DNA of 44,161 nucleotides from Halocatena pleomorpha (GTDB taxonomy: Archaea > Halobacteriota > Halobacteria > Halobacteriales > Haloarculaceae): the NCBI RefSeq assembly GCF_003862495.1, contig NZ_RRCH01000006.1, positions 1 through 44,161 of the forward strand, in the 5' to 3' direction. A program made the position numbers and the translations under genes. Positions 16,763 to 25,993 of this stretch are shown here, piece by piece (within the stretch, counting starts at the first letter, position 1; the number at the start of each line of letters is the position of its first letter). The notes below the pieces were generated by a model. The model was not told where the DNA came from. It made no database searches and saw nothing but the letters and a program-made list of their open reading frames with translations.

Positions 16763-17203
16763 TCACACGATCTGGGACCAGTACGGTTGGATGAGGAAAA
16801 ACACACTGAGGTATCCAGCGTATAAGACAACCAACAGGGAAGCAACGATCGCGCCTTTCGGGCGTTCGATCGGGAGTTCCTGTCGAGCTTCGACCTTTCT
16901 GGACTCGAATTCGAAGAAATCAGTGAGAGCCATACCGAGTACGAGCGTTGAGATCACGATACCGGCGTGATACTCAAGCGTCGTATAGTAGAACACACCG
17001 AGTATGAGCAGTAGGTTCGTCCCGAGGAGCACGGGGTGGCGTTTGATCGCTTCTGCGCCGCCTGATTCGGCCTGACGAACGACCGTTCGATGCCCGACAG
17101 CACGAGCTATGACGTTCACCACTGCAAGAACGAAAAGCACGTGTTCGATCTGCGGACCGATGATCGTGTCGATCGGACCGAACAGCGAAGCCGCTAGTAC
17201 CAT
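16763..17203 (-). CDS. four-helix membrane protein (DUF7313-like)
   Basis: A 146-residue membrane protein with helices near residues 18-35, 59-76, 80-95 and 118-138. Between the second and third pair lies a charged cytoplasmic loop (FFEFESRKVEARQELPIERPKG). No catalytic motif is seen. The gene is 24 bases downstream of the NAD-kinase-like gene and last in a four-gene minus-strand run that begins with hpt. It resembles a haloarchaeal family I recall as DUF7313. Function unknown. Confidence 0.75.
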   Translation of the reverse strand: MVLAASLFGPIDTIIGPQIEHVLFVLAVVNVIARAVGHRTVVRQAESGGAEAIKRHPVLLGTNLLLILGVFYYTTLEYHAGIVISTLVLGMALTDFFEFESRKVEARQELPIERPKGAIVASLLVVLYAGYLSVFFLIQPYWSQIV

Positions 17204-17227
17204 ACCTACATCGGGGGGGTGCTTCCA

Positions 17228-18016
17228 TTAGAGCCTTTCCAATCCTCGTTGGATGTCGATCGTTTCGATCGACGCCACCGACTGCAAACGGAGGGACTCT
17301 GCGGGTGAAACGGTTCCGACCTGACGACCATCAACGCGGAGTTCGACGGCCGTATCGTTTCGATCGACAGTGAGTCGAACATCCGACAGCGAGACCACCC
17401 ACTGGTCGGCGTCGATCGAAAACGGCGCGATGGGAACGACCACACCGACGCCGGTTTCGGCCGCGACTCGTGGACCACCGGCGTCATGGGCGTAGCCGTG
17501 GCTTCCGGCGGGAGTAGCAATCACGACGCCGTCGGCTCGAACGCTCATGATCCGCTGCCGGCGCTCACCGTGAGTAGCGACAACAGTGTACTCCGAAATG
17601 CGCGCCGATTCGACGGTGACCAGTGTCACGTCCGCGAGCGCGTAGACGCGCCCATCGGGTCGGTCGATGCCGATCACCGGGTGAGTGACAGTGAGCTGCC
17701 GGGGATCGGTGTCTGGGTAGTCATCGGTTCGGTTTCGATCGGACGAAAACAGGTCGAGTAGCCAGGGGAGTTCCGTTTGCAGTCGGTCTCTGGAGATCGA
17801 ACTGAGACCGGGCGTATCGATATCGATCGGCAGGATGGGGACTGACGGATCCGGAATGAGCGACCGGAGTGCCGCGTCTTCCACAACGATAATGAACGCA
17901 GGATCGGCGTTCTGTCCGGTGGGACGATCGACGAGCGGAGTCCCGCCATTGGATTCGACCGCGGTTACTATCGGCTCGACCGCATCGCCGACGATACCAA
18001 CTCGTGGGTCGGTCAT
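17228..18016 (-). CDS. NAD kinase-like protein lacking the GGDG motif
   Basis: A 262-residue protein. The C-terminal two thirds follow the NAD kinase fold: DGVVIATPAGSHGYAHDAGGP aligns with the kinase motif GSTAY-LSAGGP, followed by VVPIAPFSID and the beta-rich tail. The N-terminal half lacks GGDGT, whose Asp is essential; in its place is the unrelated IIVVEDAALRSL. It may bind nucleotide without phosphorylating NAD, or be a diverged kinase; a canonical NAD kinase would then lie elsewhere. It sits in the run hpt, M28 peptidase, this gene, membrane protein, with 24-base gaps. Confidence 0.8.
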   Translation of the reverse strand: MTDPRVGIVGDAVEPIVTAVESNGGTPLVDRPTGQNADPAFIIVVEDAALRSLIPDPSVPILPIDIDTPGLSSISRDRLQTELPWLLDLFSSDRNRTDDYPDTDPRQLTVTHPVIGIDRPDGRVYALADVTLVTVESARISEYTVVATHGERRQRIMSVRADGVVIATPAGSHGYAHDAGGPRVAAETGVGVVVPIAPFSIDADQWVVSLSDVRLTVDRNDTAVELRVDGRQVGTVSPAESLRLQSVASIETIDIQRGLERL

Positions 18017-18040
18017 CAGTAGCGTTGTTGGTCCGCCTCG

Positions 18041-19366
18041 CTAAACGACTTTCGAGGACTCATCTTCCGGAAGATCACCGATGAGCGCCAGCCCCTCTGC
18101 TTTATCCTCTCGCCGTAAAGCCGCGATGATATCCGATCGTGGTCGGTGATCGAGTGTTGTGTCATCGCGTGCGAGCAACACGAGGAGTTCAGTGACGAGG
18201 ATTGCGCTCTCGCGGAGCGTTCGTTGTTCCAACTTATCGAGTGTGTCCGCACGAGTGTGCCCCCATCCTCGGCCTCGACTCTTAGTTTCGCTCCGGAGAT
18301 GCAGTCCGGGAACACCACCCGCAAGCACGAACGGCCAGTGATCGCTGTGAGGGTTTTGGTGTGGGATTTTTGAGATCGGATGATCGAATCGATCTGCGAT
18401 CTGATCGAGGGCGTCAGCGAGTCCGGCAAACCCATGGGTGAACGCCGAAATCGTTCGATTCCGTGCGACGCCGTCGTTGTTCACGACGGCTTTGATCCGA
18501 TCGAGATCAGCCTGGCCGGCTTCGTGTTCGGACCCACACAGTCCGACTTCCTCTGCACCGAACGCAACGAACCGCACCCGCGTTTCGAGCTCGTCTTCGC
18601 GCATAGCGAGCGCGGCGGCGAGTTCGACGACCATGGCCGTCCCCATCCCGTTGTCCATCGCTCCCTCAGCGATGTCATGGGCGTCGAGGTGGCTCGTAAC
18701 GAGGATCTCCTCGTCTGTGTCCGGTCCGACTACGGCGTGAACGTTCTGACTGGTCGCGGAACCGACGTTGGCGGTGACATCTACCGTAACTTGCTCGTCT
18801 TCGAAGCGTCGGATGAGCCGTTCACCAACCTCCGTGGACACGCCGACGGCAGGGATCGCACCGATCGGTTCAACAGGCGTTCCGACGCTGCCGGTCGGGG
18901 CGAGACAGCCCTCGATGTGATTTTTGAAAACGAAGCCGGCTGCGCCCGCGTCAACCGCGCGGTAATACTTCTCGCGGCGGTGAATGAACCGATCGTACCA
19001 CTCCGGGACAGTGCTCGACACCAGTACGATCGATCCGCTCAGGTCGGTCTCGAAATCAGTGGGGAGACCGTACCCCAGATCGACCAACTCACCGGTAGCG
19101 CTCTCGGCGGGGCTGCGCGGTAACGCGATGCTTTCGTGGTGACGACCGCCCGCGCGGACGGCGCTTGATTGTCGCTCCCATCCGTGAATATCGAACGCAT
19201 CGAGACGGACATCCCGCGCACCGACCTCTGTGAGCGCCTCGCGGGTCGCCACGGCCGCCTCGCGTTCACCGTCGCTGCCAGCCATCCGGTTGTCGATGTC
19301 GACCAGCCGTTCAAGATGATCCCACCCGACAGTGCTCGTAAACGTCGTACCGATCCAGTCGGTCAT
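18041..19366 (-). CDS. M28 family zinc aminopeptidase with PA domain
   Basis: A 441-residue peptidase. Residues about 95-200 form a protease-associated (PA) domain (GSIVLVSSTVP ... GAAGFVFKNH). The M28 catalytic domain follows with zinc ligands and catalytic residues in SHLDAHD, EGAMDNGMGTA, FGAEEVGLCGSEH and VVNNDG, and a late His (HSDHWPF). It should remove N-terminal amino acids from peptides. No signal peptide is seen, so it is probably cytosolic. The ATG at 19366 is preferred to a GTG three codons upstream. Between hpt and the NAD-kinase-like gene, same strand. Confidence 0.92.
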   Translation of the reverse strand: MTDWIGTTFTSTVGWDHLERLVDIDNRMAGSDGEREAAVATREALTEVGARDVRLDAFDIHGWERQSSAVRAGGRHHESIALPRSPAESATGELVDLGYGLPTDFETDLSGSIVLVSSTVPEWYDRFIHRREKYYRAVDAGAAGFVFKNHIEGCLAPTGSVGTPVEPIGAIPAVGVSTEVGERLIRRFEDEQVTVDVTANVGSATSQNVHAVVGPDTDEEILVTSHLDAHDIAEGAMDNGMGTAMVVELAAALAMREDELETRVRFVAFGAEEVGLCGSEHEAGQADLDRIKAVVNNDGVARNRTISAFTHGFAGLADALDQIADRFDHPISKIPHQNPHSDHWPFVLAGGVPGLHLRSETKSRGRGWGHTRADTLDKLEQRTLRESAILVTELLVLLARDDTTLDHRPRSDIIAALRREDKAEGLALIGDLPEDESSKVV

Positions 19367-19427
19367 ACGGTACACACGACAAACACGATGATAATCAGTG
19401 CGGTGACCGCATTCGAACCGCGAAAAG

Positions 19428-19991
19428 CTATCCGTCGCCGTTTTCGTCGACGATCACAACCGAACCGGAGACGACATCGACGTTAATCAGCGTTTTCACG
19501 TTGTGGTCGTCCATCTTATTCTCTCCGCCGACCTTTTTGATGACCGCAACGATGTCCGCGATGTCTGCGCCGATCTCTTCGAGTGCGCTGGTGATGCTGT
19601 GGAGCGTTCCCCCCGTTGACAGCACGTCATCGAGCAACAGCACCCGATCGTCGGGTTCAACGTCGTTCAGGTACATCTCGTTTTCCGAGTAGCCCGTTAC
19701 TTGCGCGAGCGAAACTTCGCCCTCTAACCCGTACTGGCGCTTCCGAATGACGACGAGCGGGATATCCGTCATTAACGACACGGCTGTCGAAATGTGAATG
19801 CCCATTGCAGCTGGTGTCACGATCTTGTCGACGCCGTCGAGATCCACCTTTCGGATGATTCCGATGACGATTTCCCGGAGCAACTCCGGTTCCAACATCG
19901 GAACCCCGTCACTGATCGGATGGACGAAGTATTCGTACTCCCCCTTTTGGATGATTGGCGCGTCCCGAAGCGACTGAGAGAGCCGTTCCAT
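19428..19991 (-). CDS. hpt: hypoxanthine/guanine phosphoribosyltransferase
   Basis: Purine salvage enzyme that joins hypoxanthine or guanine to PRPP. The 187-residue product has the type I phosphoribosyltransferase core, with the PRPP loop [13 protein letters not shown] near residue 118 and the pyrophosphate loop in [11 protein letters not shown] near 62. It matches the archaeal Hpt/Apt-like family rather than bacterial HPRT, and adenine specificity cannot be fully excluded. First gene of a minus-strand run of four. The divergent gap to the DsbA-like gene is about 230 bases and holds nothing clear besides AT-rich promoter-like sequence. Confidence 0.9.
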   Translation of the reverse strand: MERLSQSLRDAPIIQKGEYEYFVHPISDGVPMLEPELLREIVIGIIRKVDLDGVDKIVTPAAMGIHISTAVSLMTDIPLVVIRKRQYGLEGEVSLAQVTGYSENEMYLNDVEPDDRVLLLDDVLSTGGTLHSITSALEEIGADIADIVAVIKKVGGENKMDDHNVKTLINVDVVSGSVVIVDENGDG

Positions 19992-20221
19992 GCTGCCCGT
20001 ACATGGTGAAGACGTAAAAGTACAGCTTGTTGTAACTCCGTTCGATATCCGTTCTCACATATCGAGCGTTGGTCGATTTTGTTGTGTCTGAATCGTATGA
20101 CTCGGGTGACAGAATTTCTGTGTTCGTCAAATAGGGATAGAATGTAACACAAGAGTTAGAGGGGGACACTGACACTGGGATGTATACAGGAACGGCGATT
20201 CAACGTCGCTCCGAACCAACA

Positions 20222-21013
20222 ATGTCCGATATTCGATCGAACCGGAGACGGACAGTGCTTCGTAGTATGAGCCTCGTGCTTGCTAGCAGCGTTGCGGGCT
20301 GTATGAGTCTCCTGGGCGATAATTCGGATGGATCGATCCCTGAGCAGACGCCGGCGATCAACGAGGCGACCGAATCGACGGTAGCCTCACCGAACGGTGC
20401 GGCACCCTACATGCAGCCGGCGAGTGGGACGACCGACTACGGCGTTGCATTGGATAACAGTCCCGTGATGGGATCGAACGACGCGCCGATCGATATGTAC
20501 TACTGGAGCGATTATCTCTGTCCGTTCTGTTCGAAGTTCACACTGAACATCCATCCGGAGATAACCAGTACCTTCGTTGCAGAAGGATCTCTGCGGGTCG
20601 TCTTCTTGCAACTACCGAACATCGGACCGAATTCCCTGCCGGCTGCCCTTCTCTCGAAATGCGTGTGGAACCAGGTTGTCGACAACGACCCCAATCGGTT
20701 CTGGACGTGGCACCGTACCATCTTCGAACGGCAGGGCGAAGAAAACAGTGGATGGGCCGACATCGAGAACCTCCTCACAATCACAGACAGCGCCGGTTTC
20801 GATACCGATCCGCTCAGGGACTGTATTCAAAATCGACAGGACAGCATCAAAGAAGAGATTCAAGCCGAAATCGATACCGCCGATCAAGCGCACATCAAAC
20901 GAACGCCGGCGTTCGTTTTTGTAAACTATAATACGGACACTACACGGAAGATCACTGGCACCCAACCGTACAACGCGTTCGAAAGTACGGTACAGGCGAT
21001 GAAAAACGACTGA
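20222..21013 (+). CDS. DsbA-like thioredoxin-fold lipoprotein
   Basis: A 263-residue exported protein. The N-terminus has a twin-arginine stretch (NRRRTVLRS), a hydrophobic segment and a lipobox ending SVAGC, so it is a Tat-exported lipoprotein anchored outside the membrane. A polar T/S-rich spacer precedes a DsbA/DSBA-2 type domain. That domain has CPFC in the SDYLCPFCSKFTL segment near residue 99, inserted helices, and TPAFVFVN holding the cis-Pro. It probably forms or reduces disulfides in extracellular proteins. The ATG at 20222 gives the signal peptide; an upstream ATG adds 14 residues. Confidence 0.9.
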   Translation: MSDIRSNRRRTVLRSMSLVLASSVAGCMSLLGDNSDGSIPEQTPAINEATESTVASPNGAAPYMQPASGTTDYGVALDNSPVMGSNDAPIDMYYWSDYLCPFCSKFTLNIHPEITSTFVAEGSLRVVFLQLPNIGPNSLPAALLSKCVWNQVVDNDPNRFWTWHRTIFERQGEENSGWADIENLLTITDSAGFDTDPLRDCIQNRQDSIKEEIQAEIDTADQAHIKRTPAFVFVNYNTDTTRKITGTQPYNAFESTVQAMKND

Positions 21014-21032
21014 ACTGATCTGTCGTCGCTTG

Positions 21033-21230
21033 TCACAAATCGTGTTCGACCTCCTCTTGGTCTGCTTTTTGGATGATGATTTTGTCTTCGCGGACCCGGA
21101 CAAACACCTCATCGCCGATCGACATTCCTGCGACCGTTAACTCGTCCTCGTGTAGATTGAGGTGAGCGTTGTGGTACTGACCGTCTGCATCCTTGGTCCC
21201 ACTGGGACTGAGTTTCTTCTTTCTCACCAT
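21033..21230 (-). CDS. AbrB/SpoVT-like small DNA-binding protein
   Basis: A 65-residue protein. The swapped-hairpin pattern is visible in VRKKKLSPSG...NAHLNLHEDELTVAGMSIGDEVFVRVREDKIIIQKA, the last part with alternating hydrophobic strand residues typical of AbrB-type folds. Haloarchaeal proteins of this type are small regulators or antitoxin-like. It converges with the DsbA-like gene (stop to stop 19 bases) and stands alone on its transcript. Target unknown. Confidence 0.8.
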   Translation of the reverse strand: MVRKKKLSPSGTKDADGQYHNAHLNLHEDELTVAGMSIGDEVFVRVREDKIIIQKADQEEVEHDL

Positions 21231-21323
21231 CGGACTAACCGTTAGCCATTGTCGGGGAAGCGTCCATTTAACTCTTTTTAGGCGATCTCATCTAGATATT
21301 TTCCATTTCGTTCGTGGTCTTAC

Positions 21324-21740
21324 TTACGGCATCGTGGAATGGAACAGTGTCGTAGTTCTATCGCTAGTTGGACTGCGCCAAACGACGAGGATTTCAGTAC
21401 CACTGTCGACGCTCCCGGTGTAGATCGTTTCACCCGCCGTGTATGCCTCGTCGGATCCACCCGGCTCAAGTGCTCCCGACCCGATCGACGATCCATCGAG
21501 AACGATATCCATGGTTCGAACAGCGAGTGCATCCCCGCTATCGTGGCGAAGCGTCACCTGTTCACCGTTGACGGCGAGATCGAGTCGGGCTTGGGGCGGT
21601 TGTTCCTGTTCGCCCCCAAGCCCGAACACGAACGCACCGATGACTGCCGCCAGTATCACAGTTATGGCGACCATCACGATTACACCGATAACTGGCGATA
21701 CCCCCCGTTCCTCCCCGTACAGCAATTGTTTCGTTCTCAT
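21324..21740 (-). CDS. type IV pilin
   Basis: A 138-residue type IV pilin. Residues 1-12 form a short leader ending ERG, followed by [22 protein letters not shown], the conserved haloarchaeal hydrophobic helix cleaved by the prepilin peptidase after the G and used to build the filament core. The remainder is a small beta-rich head. The ATG at 21740 gives the canonical leader; the open frame upstream is Cys/Arg-rich and not protein-like. No assembly ATPase or membrane platform is nearby, so it is a solitary pilin gene. Confidence 0.92.
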   Translation of the reverse strand: MRTKQLLYGEERGVSPVIGVIVMVAITVILAAVIGAFVFGLGGEQEQPPQARLDLAVNGEQVTLRHDSGDALAVRTMDIVLDGSSIGSGALEPGGSDEAYTAGETIYTGSVDSGTEILVVWRSPTSDRTTTLFHSTMP

Positions 21741-22186
21741 TGTATCGATGGCTTCGACGTATGGTCCGCCCCCCGACAGACACCAAACAGCCGAGAATCG
21801 CGCGACACAGGAGAGATCCCAGTCGGCCCGTGACGATCTGATACACGGACTGGCTGGATCGACCTCGCAACGCGTCGATCCCCTCCGTTTGCGTTTCGAT
21901 GCCTCTTCAACCCAAAAGGGTGATCGCACATGCGATGAGGACCCACTCACCGTTGCGAGTTGAAACGACCGACTGGGACCGTAAAACGTCGCTCCAGAAC
22001 CGAGTCGACCCGAGTCGACTCGATCGCAACAGCACCGTCGCGTTCCGAAAGGGGACACGATGAGCGTGTCGAAGGATGAATCGATCCGTCGCATGTGCAA
22101 GGCTGAGTGCTCCCGTTTTTCAATATAAACCTTTGTGTCTCGTTCAGTGAGCACAGCCGTCTTTTTGGCGTCAGCGTTGCAACCGA
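21741..22186. other. 446-base gap between coaBC and pilin genes
   Basis: No credible gene is visible on either strand. The only structure noted is a pair of CGAGTCGAC copies at 22001-22009 and 22011-22019 (10-base period, palindromic core GTCGAC), which could be a regulatory site for the downstream pilin. No clear TATA box is seen just before the pilin ATG. Confidence 0.5.
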
Positions 22187-23341
22187 TCAGCGCAGTTCGG
22201 CAACGAGTCGGTCAACGACGGTGAGACCGAGTCCAGTTTTTGATCCAACGTACTCCGTATGGTCGTTTGGCCCGACGAGCAGCGCACGAGTTTGTCGTTC
22301 ACCCAAAACAGTCGTGTCGTTTGCGACGACAAAGGAGAGGTCAGCCCGGTTGAGTGGACCACGAGCTGCGTCGATCAGATCGTCGTCGTTACCACCGCTT
22401 TCGAGTTTGAATCCGACAATCGGGAGCTCCGGATGCGCATCACGGACGGTGTCGATGAGTTTCGGTGTCGGTTCGAGATCGATTGTCAGCTGCTGACCCG
22501 ACCGAACCTTTTCCGAGCGTGTTTCTGTGGTGTAATCGGAGATGGCTGCCGCCGAAACGAGCGCGTCAGCCATCGGAACGTGGCGTTCGACAGCGTCGAT
22601 CATTTCGTCCGCGCTCTCGACGTGCTCGACAGCGGCATACGATACGTCGTCTCCATCGTGGACCAACGTGACGTTCCCGCCACGGACGTAACACGCGCGC
22701 GCGATAGCTCGCCCAGTGCGTCCAGACGCGCGGTTCGTGATTGTCCGGACCGGATCGATCCGCTCGGTCGTTGCACCACTTGTCACGACGATGTGCTTGC
22801 CAGCTAGTGGATCAGCTCCCGTCTGCTTCGCCAGCGACAACACGATCGAATCGTCGGCGGCGATCTTGGCCTTTCCTTCTTCGATGCGGGGAGCAACGAA
22901 CGTCACACCCCACGATTCGATCCGTTCGATGGCTTCGAGGACGCCGGGGTGATCGTACATGGGTTGGTGCATCGCTGGGGCGACGACGATCGGAATGTCG
23001 GTTCCGAGCGCGGTTGTCACACACGTCGTCACCGGCGTGTCGTCGATAGCGGCCGCGATCTTTCCGATCGTGTTTGCCGTCGTGGGTGCGATGAGTACCA
23101 CATCTGCCCACCCGTCGTGTCCACACAACTCGACGTGTTCGACTGATCCGGTGATCTCGGTAACAACAGCATGATCCGTAGCGAATTCGAGCGCCCATGG
23201 ATGGATAATGCCTTGTGCGCTCTCGGTCATCACCGTTCGCACGGTCGCCCCACACCGCCGGAGTTCGTGGGCAAGTTCGACGGTTCGAACCGCCGCGATC
23301 GACCCAGTCACACAGAGCGCGACGTTCACTCCTTCGAGCAT
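22187..23341 (-). CDS. coaBC: bifunctional CoaBC (coenzyme A synthesis)
   Basis: Makes 4'-phosphopantetheine: the C-terminal part joins phosphopantothenate to cysteine and the N-terminal flavoprotein decarboxylates the product. In the 384 residues, CoaC covers about 1-175: [14 protein letters not shown] binds FMN, followed by the His-containing [20 protein letters not shown] and [11 protein letters not shown], where the bacterial motif has PAMN. CoaB follows with [26 protein letters not shown] and late [15 protein letters not shown]. Monocistronic, with 115 bases to the divergent SRPBCC gene. Confidence 0.95.
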   Translation of the reverse strand: MLEGVNVALCVTGSIAAVRTVELAHELRRCGATVRTVMTESAQGIIHPWALEFATDHAVVTEITGSVEHVELCGHDGWADVVLIAPTTANTIGKIAAAIDDTPVTTCVTTALGTDIPIVVAPAMHQPMYDHPGVLEAIERIESWGVTFVAPRIEEGKAKIAADDSIVLSLAKQTGADPLAGKHIVVTSGATTERIDPVRTITNRASGRTGRAIARACYVRGGNVTLVHDGDDVSYAAVEHVESADEMIDAVERHVPMADALVSAAAISDYTTETRSEKVRSGQQLTIDLEPTPKLIDTVRDAHPELPIVGFKLESGGNDDDLIDAARGPLNRADLSFVVANDTTVLGERQTRALLVGPNDHTEYVGSKTGLGLTVVDRLVAELR

Positions 23342-23456
23342 TGTTCAGTCATGCGTGCTAAACTGTTGTAAATGGTCCCTCTTGCGGGATCGACTCGACA
23401 GCAGGCGCACATCGAGAGAACAGTATACTTAGGAGGATGGCAGATAGACAGGAAGT

Positions 23457-23987
23457 GTGGACGCCGTTGAAGCCAGCACCGTAGTGTATCTGCCGCCCGA
23501 GGAGGTGTACGAGTTTCTCGTGGATTTTCCACGGTACGCGAACTATTCCGAGCACATCACTGAAGTCCGCCAGTACGGCGACGGGAAAACGGGGACGACG
23601 TACGATCTCGTGTTTTCGTGGTGGAAGCTGTCGTACACCGCTCGTTCGGAAGTCACTACACTCGATTCGCCTACCCGCATCGATTGGGAACTGACCAAAG
23701 ACGTTGACGCCCACGGCTACTGGAGGGTCGAACACATACCGGAGCAAGCACCGGACGATGAACCAGACGCCTCGGAGGTCCGCCTTCGAGTGGAGTTCAA
23801 CCCCCATTCAGCGAACAAAGACGCGATCGATCTGCCTGCACTCGTCTCGCTTGATTGGGTGATCGAAAAAGTGACGCCGAAAATCGAAGGGGAGGCGAGA
23901 ACCATCGTTCGGCGGATCGTTGCCGATCTCGAAGGCGAGGAGCGACCCGTAGAGGTCGATATTCACGCTGCGCCCGATTCTGTGTGA
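23457..23987 (+). CDS. SRPBCC/START-like ligand-binding protein
   Basis: A 176-residue soluble protein of the helix-grip fold. The N-terminus EASTVVYLPPEEVYEFLVDF is the classic first strand and helix of polyketide cyclase/coenzyme Q-binding families. Alternating strands follow (YDLVFSWWKLSYTARSEV, RIDWEL) and a long C-terminal helix (EGEARTIVRRIVADL). It probably binds a lipid or quinone-like ligand; the ligand is unknown. The GTG at 23457 is the first start that gives the family N-terminus. Convergent with halocyanin, 15 bases between stops. Confidence 0.85.
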   Translation: MDAVEASTVVYLPPEEVYEFLVDFPRYANYSEHITEVRQYGDGKTGTTYDLVFSWWKLSYTARSEVTTLDSPTRIDWELTKDVDAHGYWRVEHIPEQAPDDEPDASEVRLRVEFNPHSANKDAIDLPALVSLDWVIEKVTPKIEGEARTIVRRIVADLEGEERPVEVDIHAAPDSV

Positions 23988-24002
23988 CCGGCCCGGCGTA
24001 CG

Positions 24003-24791
24003 CTACTGCTCGTAGTCGCCGCCGTACCGAAGGAAGAAGTACGCCAGCCCCAACGTCGAGACCATCGTGGCGAACGTCGCAACCCCGAGGTTTTTCGTGC
24101 CTTGGCTGACAGCCGGCGTGACGGGACCGGCAGGCTCTTTCCGTGGCACCTGACCGACGGCGAGCGCGCCCAACATTCCTTGGCCTTTGTGCGGTTGGCA
24201 GAAGTAGGGGATCACGCCCTTTTCATCGGCAGTGTACTCGAAGGTGCCTTGGCCTTTGGTCTCGCTTTTGAATTGGCCATCCTCGGCTTGGACGTTGTGG
24301 CCGGGGCCCTTCCACTCCCAGATGATCTTCGTGCCGGGATCGACGTGGACCGCCACCGGATCGAACTCGTTCGAGTTGTCCGGACCGACCTTGATAGTGA
24401 CTTCGCTTTTGCCAGTCATATCAGTTGTGCTACCGTCACCCTGCCAGCCGTTCGCGTCCTCCAGATACCCACCGTAGTCGATCGGACCGGAGCCACCACC
24501 GCCCGACCCACCGCCGGACTCGGTGGTTCCATTGCCCGTCTGATTTCCGGTTCCAGTTCCGTTGCCGGTCTGGTTCCCGGTTTGGTTTCCTGTCTGATTG
24601 CCAGTCCCAGTTCCGTTGCCGGTCTCGTTACCGGTCGGTGTTCCGGTTTGGTTTCCTGTCTGGTTCCCGGTGGTGTTGTTCCCTCCTTCTTGGGCGACCA
24701 CAGTGCCGCTCGCACCAGCGACGCCAGCGGTTGCGGAGACGCCGGTCATCCGTAGGAAGTCGCGGCGGTTCATTCCCTCGTCCGTAGTCAT
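24003..24791 (-). CDS. hcy: halocyanin-type blue copper protein
   Basis: A 262-residue membrane-anchored electron carrier. The Tat signal RRDFLRMTG leads a 35-residue signal region, followed by about 55 residues of T/G/N-rich repeats full of N-x-T sequons. The plastocyanin domain (about 110-215) carries the copper ligands: His in GPGHNVQ, then Cys, His and Met in PYFCQPHKGQGML. A C-terminal hydrophobic helix (FATMVSTLGLAYFFL) anchors it. It could deliver electrons to the terminal oxidase encoded at 33771. Start at 24791 or, with the same reading frame, ATG 24773. Confidence 0.94.
   Translation of the reverse strand: MTTDEGMNRRDFLRMTGVSATAGVAGASGTVVAQEGGNNTTGNQTGNQTGTPTGNETGNGTGTGNQTGNQTGNQTGNGTGTGNQTGNGTTESGGGSGGGGSGPIDYGGYLEDANGWQGDGSTTDMTGKSEVTIKVGPDNSNEFDPVAVHVDPGTKIIWEWKGPGHNVQAEDGQFKSETKGQGTFEYTADEKGVIPYFCQPHKGQGMLGALAVGQVPRKEPAGPVTPAVSQGTKNLGVATFATMVSTLGLAYFFLRYGGDYEQ
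24525..24685. repeat. tandem repeat encoding N-x-T linker of halocyanin
   Basis: Imperfect 12-base units encoding N-Q-T-G and N-G-T-G repeat about twelve times. The encoded stretch begins near residue 40 and gives many N-glycosylation sequons. Such repeats often vary in copy number between strains. Confidence 0.75.
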
Positions 24792-24842
24792 GGTGGGGGC
24801 TAGGCAACCGGCCGTAGTGAATACTTTGATTCTCCTATCGGC

Positions 24843-25904
24843 TTACAGGCGGTAGTCGTGCTCGCCGGTTTCGCTCTTCAAAAAGGCCGTCAAGAGGTCG
24901 ATTGTCGCGGTGAGGTCGGCGTGGTGGACGCTCTCGGTAACGGTGTGAAGATACCGCGTCGGCACGGAAATCGCCCCAACCGGCTTAGCTCCGTGCGTGG
25001 TTTGGAACCCAGCGGTGTCCGTTCGTCCACTCGGGAGAATCTCCAGCTGGTGTGGGATCTCCGTCTCTTCAGCGACCGACTGGAGCCGACGGTGGACCTT
25101 CGGGTTCGTGATGACGCCCGAATCTTTGAGTTTGATCGCCGTTCCCTCACCTAGTTCAGTGACGTGTTCTTTCGCTTGATGAGTAGGAACGTCGTTTGCG
25201 ACGGTCGTATCGAGCGCGATGGCTAGATCTGGATCGAGATCGACACCGAGCGCGCTCGCACCGCGCAGTCCGACTTCCTCCTGAACGGTGGCAGCAAAGT
25301 GAATCGTCACGTCGGGCGCGGTGAGCTGCCGGGCAGCGGCCACCATCGCACAGACTGAGACGCGATTATCGATCGCCTTGCCCGTAACGTGGTCACCGAC
25401 CTGCCGCGTGCTCTGGTCCATCGTGATGAGATCACCGACGTTCACGCGCTCTTCAACGGTTTCGGCGTCCAATCCCAGATCAACGTACACGTCCTCGATC
25501 GACTGCTCGTCTGAATCATCGCCGTCCGTGTGTGGCGGCGTCGATCCGATGACGCCCGGTAGATCGCCGTCGTCGGTGTGGACAGTCACCCGCTGGGCGC
25601 GAAGCACGCGCGGATCCCAGCCGCCGAGCGCGTCCATCGTGAGAAATCCCTCATCATTGATGTGCCGAACCATGAACCCGATCTCGTCCATGTGTGTCGC
25701 CACAACGACGTTGTAGTCACTCGTGCCGTCAAGCGTTCCGATCACATTGCCCATCGCGTCGGAGCGAACCGTGTCCGTCGCAGCCGACAGCTCCCGACGA
25801 ACGATCTCCCGAATGCGGTCCTCGTATCCGGGGACACCACTCGCTTCTGTCAATTCCACCAACAAATCGGTATCAAATTCGAAGTCCGTCTCGAACGCAC
25901 TCAT
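24843..25904 (-). CDS. M42 family zinc aminopeptidase
   Basis: A 353-residue tetrahedral-aminopeptidase-like protein of the M42/endoglucanase family. Zinc and catalytic residues are visible: VVATHMDEIGFMVRH (His), GKAIDNRVSVCA (bridging Asp), ATVQEEVGLRGA (catalytic Glu and zinc Glu), AIALDTTVANDVP (Asp) and the late His in RYLHTVTESVHHADL. It should cleave amino acids from peptides produced by the proteasome. The PAN ATPase at 31642 belongs to the same degradation pathway. Monocistronic, 90 bases from the polyprenyl synthase. Confidence 0.94.
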   Translation of the reverse strand: MSAFETDFEFDTDLLVELTEASGVPGYEDRIREIVRRELSAATDTVRSDAMGNVIGTLDGTSDYNVVVATHMDEIGFMVRHINDEGFLTMDALGGWDPRVLRAQRVTVHTDDGDLPGVIGSTPPHTDGDDSDEQSIEDVYVDLGLDAETVEERVNVGDLITMDQSTRQVGDHVTGKAIDNRVSVCAMVAAARQLTAPDVTIHFAATVQEEVGLRGASALGVDLDPDLAIALDTTVANDVPTHQAKEHVTELGEGTAIKLKDSGVITNPKVHRRLQSVAEETEIPHQLEILPSGRTDTAGFQTTHGAKPVGAISVPTRYLHTVTESVHHADLTATIDLLTAFLKSETGEHDYRL

Positions 25905-25993
25905 ATTCCCCCATTAGATGAGCGTTCATATCAGGGTCCCGTATCGAATATGCATCACACTACGAGCAATTGAGAAACGAGAACGCTATCGGT

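Noticed and set aside
21741-22154. Long open frame in front of the pilin ATG (137 codons)
   Set aside because: Cys- and Arg-rich with no haloarchaeal acidic bias; the pilin leader at 21740 is canonical.
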